64,000 bases of DNA, taken from the NCBI RefSeq assembly GCF_000235625.1, contig NZ_AGTR01000037.1, positions 25,867 to 89,866 on the forward strand, in the 5' to 3' direction. Source of the DNA: Marinobacter manganoxydans MnI7-9. GTDB lineage: Bacteria > Pseudomonadota > Gammaproteobacteria > Pseudomonadales > Oleiphilaceae. A program made the position numbers and the translations under genes. The notes beneath the pieces are model-generated. The model saw only the letters and a program-made list of their open reading frames with translations. It was not told where the DNA came from and searched no databases. This document shows positions 63,815 through 64,000 of the stretch, piece by piece (the first letter of the stretch is position 1; the number at the start of each line of letters is the position of its first letter).

Positions 63815-64000
63815 TCAATCCCGGAAAGGTGGCACACGCCACAGAGTCGGGAAAGCCCCGACAACCGGTTCGACTGTCATAGAGACGTCACAGAAATGAC
63901 ATTTAATCGGTTCCATCGACGGACTGTACCGGGCCAGATATCGACCTTTCGCCAATTGCCGTTGTTCCTGCTCCAGCCAATAGTGAACAGGAATAACAAG
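63815..64000 (-). CDS. Partial CDS of unknown function with CxxC, running off the right edge
   Basis: The last 61 residues of a minus-strand frame, including YWLEQEQRQLAKGRYLARYS and MEPIKCHFCDVSM, ending at a TGA. A different minus-strand frame downstream (63754-63876) reads LSRLCGVCHLSGIDPQRPLR and closes WIPFEREKKAWVW. That also looks protein-like and carries a CxxCH pair. Either only one frame is real, or a one-base slip near 63877 split a protein with two cysteine pairs. Family not recognised. The remaining bases 63710-63753 hold only the rhomboid promoter side. Confidence 0.4.
   Translation of the reverse strand, partial: LVIPVHYWLEQEQRQLAKGRYLARYSPSMEPIKCHFCDVSMTVEPVVGAFPTLWRVPPFRD

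Overview
The window looks like ordinary chromosome of a marine gammaproteobacterium, most probably Marinobacter or a close relative. This is an inference from the gene families and GC-rich coding style; no rRNA gene is present to settle it. Almost all of the sequence is coding, with short intergenic gaps and many 1-35 base overlaps that imply operons. I see no tRNA or rRNA genes, insertion sequences, prophage, CRISPR arrays or origins. No gene-free stretch exceeds about 300 bases.

Layout. 1-4.2 kb: a pyruvate:ferredoxin oxidoreductase (nifJ) overlapping a dihydroorotate-dehydrogenase-like gene that runs off the left edge. 4.3-8.1 kb: a tightly overlapping operon fetA-fetB-MFS-glycosyltransferase, the last a bacterial homologue of the tRNA-queuosine mannosyltransferase. 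8.8-13 kb: an arsenic island with arsJ, its partner GAPDH and an ArsC-ArsR fusion facing a divergent acr3. 13-29 kb: housekeeping and repair genes (uppP, uvrD with a LexA box, gabD-like, a deacetylase-family gene, thiI, ppnN, cytochrome c, a 3-hydroxyisobutyryl-CoA hydrolase-like gene, an ankyrin lipoprotein, tmcA, a second UvrD-like helicase). 29-37 kb: an OprF/OmpA-like porin with thrombospondin-3 repeats, RNA methyltransferases, dadA, a PPK2, tatD and an HD-GYP phosphodiesterase. 37-50.5 kb: a signalling block with two diguanylate cyclases, an orphan periplasmic binding lipoprotein, two receiver proteins and two hybrid-less histidine kinases. 50.5-64 kb: a ferritin-like protein, aconitase, a chemoreceptor overlapping an Sco-like gene, an ABC exporter, a Zn-ribbon/membrane/TPR protein, cytochrome c4, a broken porin gene and a rhomboid protease.

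How it works together. c-di-GMP turnover is the strongest theme: an HD-GYP phosphodiesterase and two GGDEF cyclases with intact I-sites lie within 10 kb. A plausible multi-input phosphorelay (sensor kinases, an Hpt-bearing cyclase, two receivers) is encoded divergently from one promoter region. The arsenic genes form a complete efflux route for both arsenite (Acr3) and arsenate (GAPDH plus ArsJ). tRNA modification is also well represented (thiI, tmcA, a LasT-like SPOUT enzyme and the queuosine mannosyltransferase homologue).

The least conventional things seen are two intergenic elements of about 110 bases. They share a three-way-junction fold with a conserved inner hairpin, while their outer arms are unrelated in sequence. 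Others are a histidine-kinase tail relic just after the second kinase, a porin gene with an in-frame amber codon plus a frame break in its signal peptide, two divergent genes whose ATG codons overlap, and a chemoreceptor with a histidine-rich membrane domain translationally coupled to an Sco-family copper/thiol protein.
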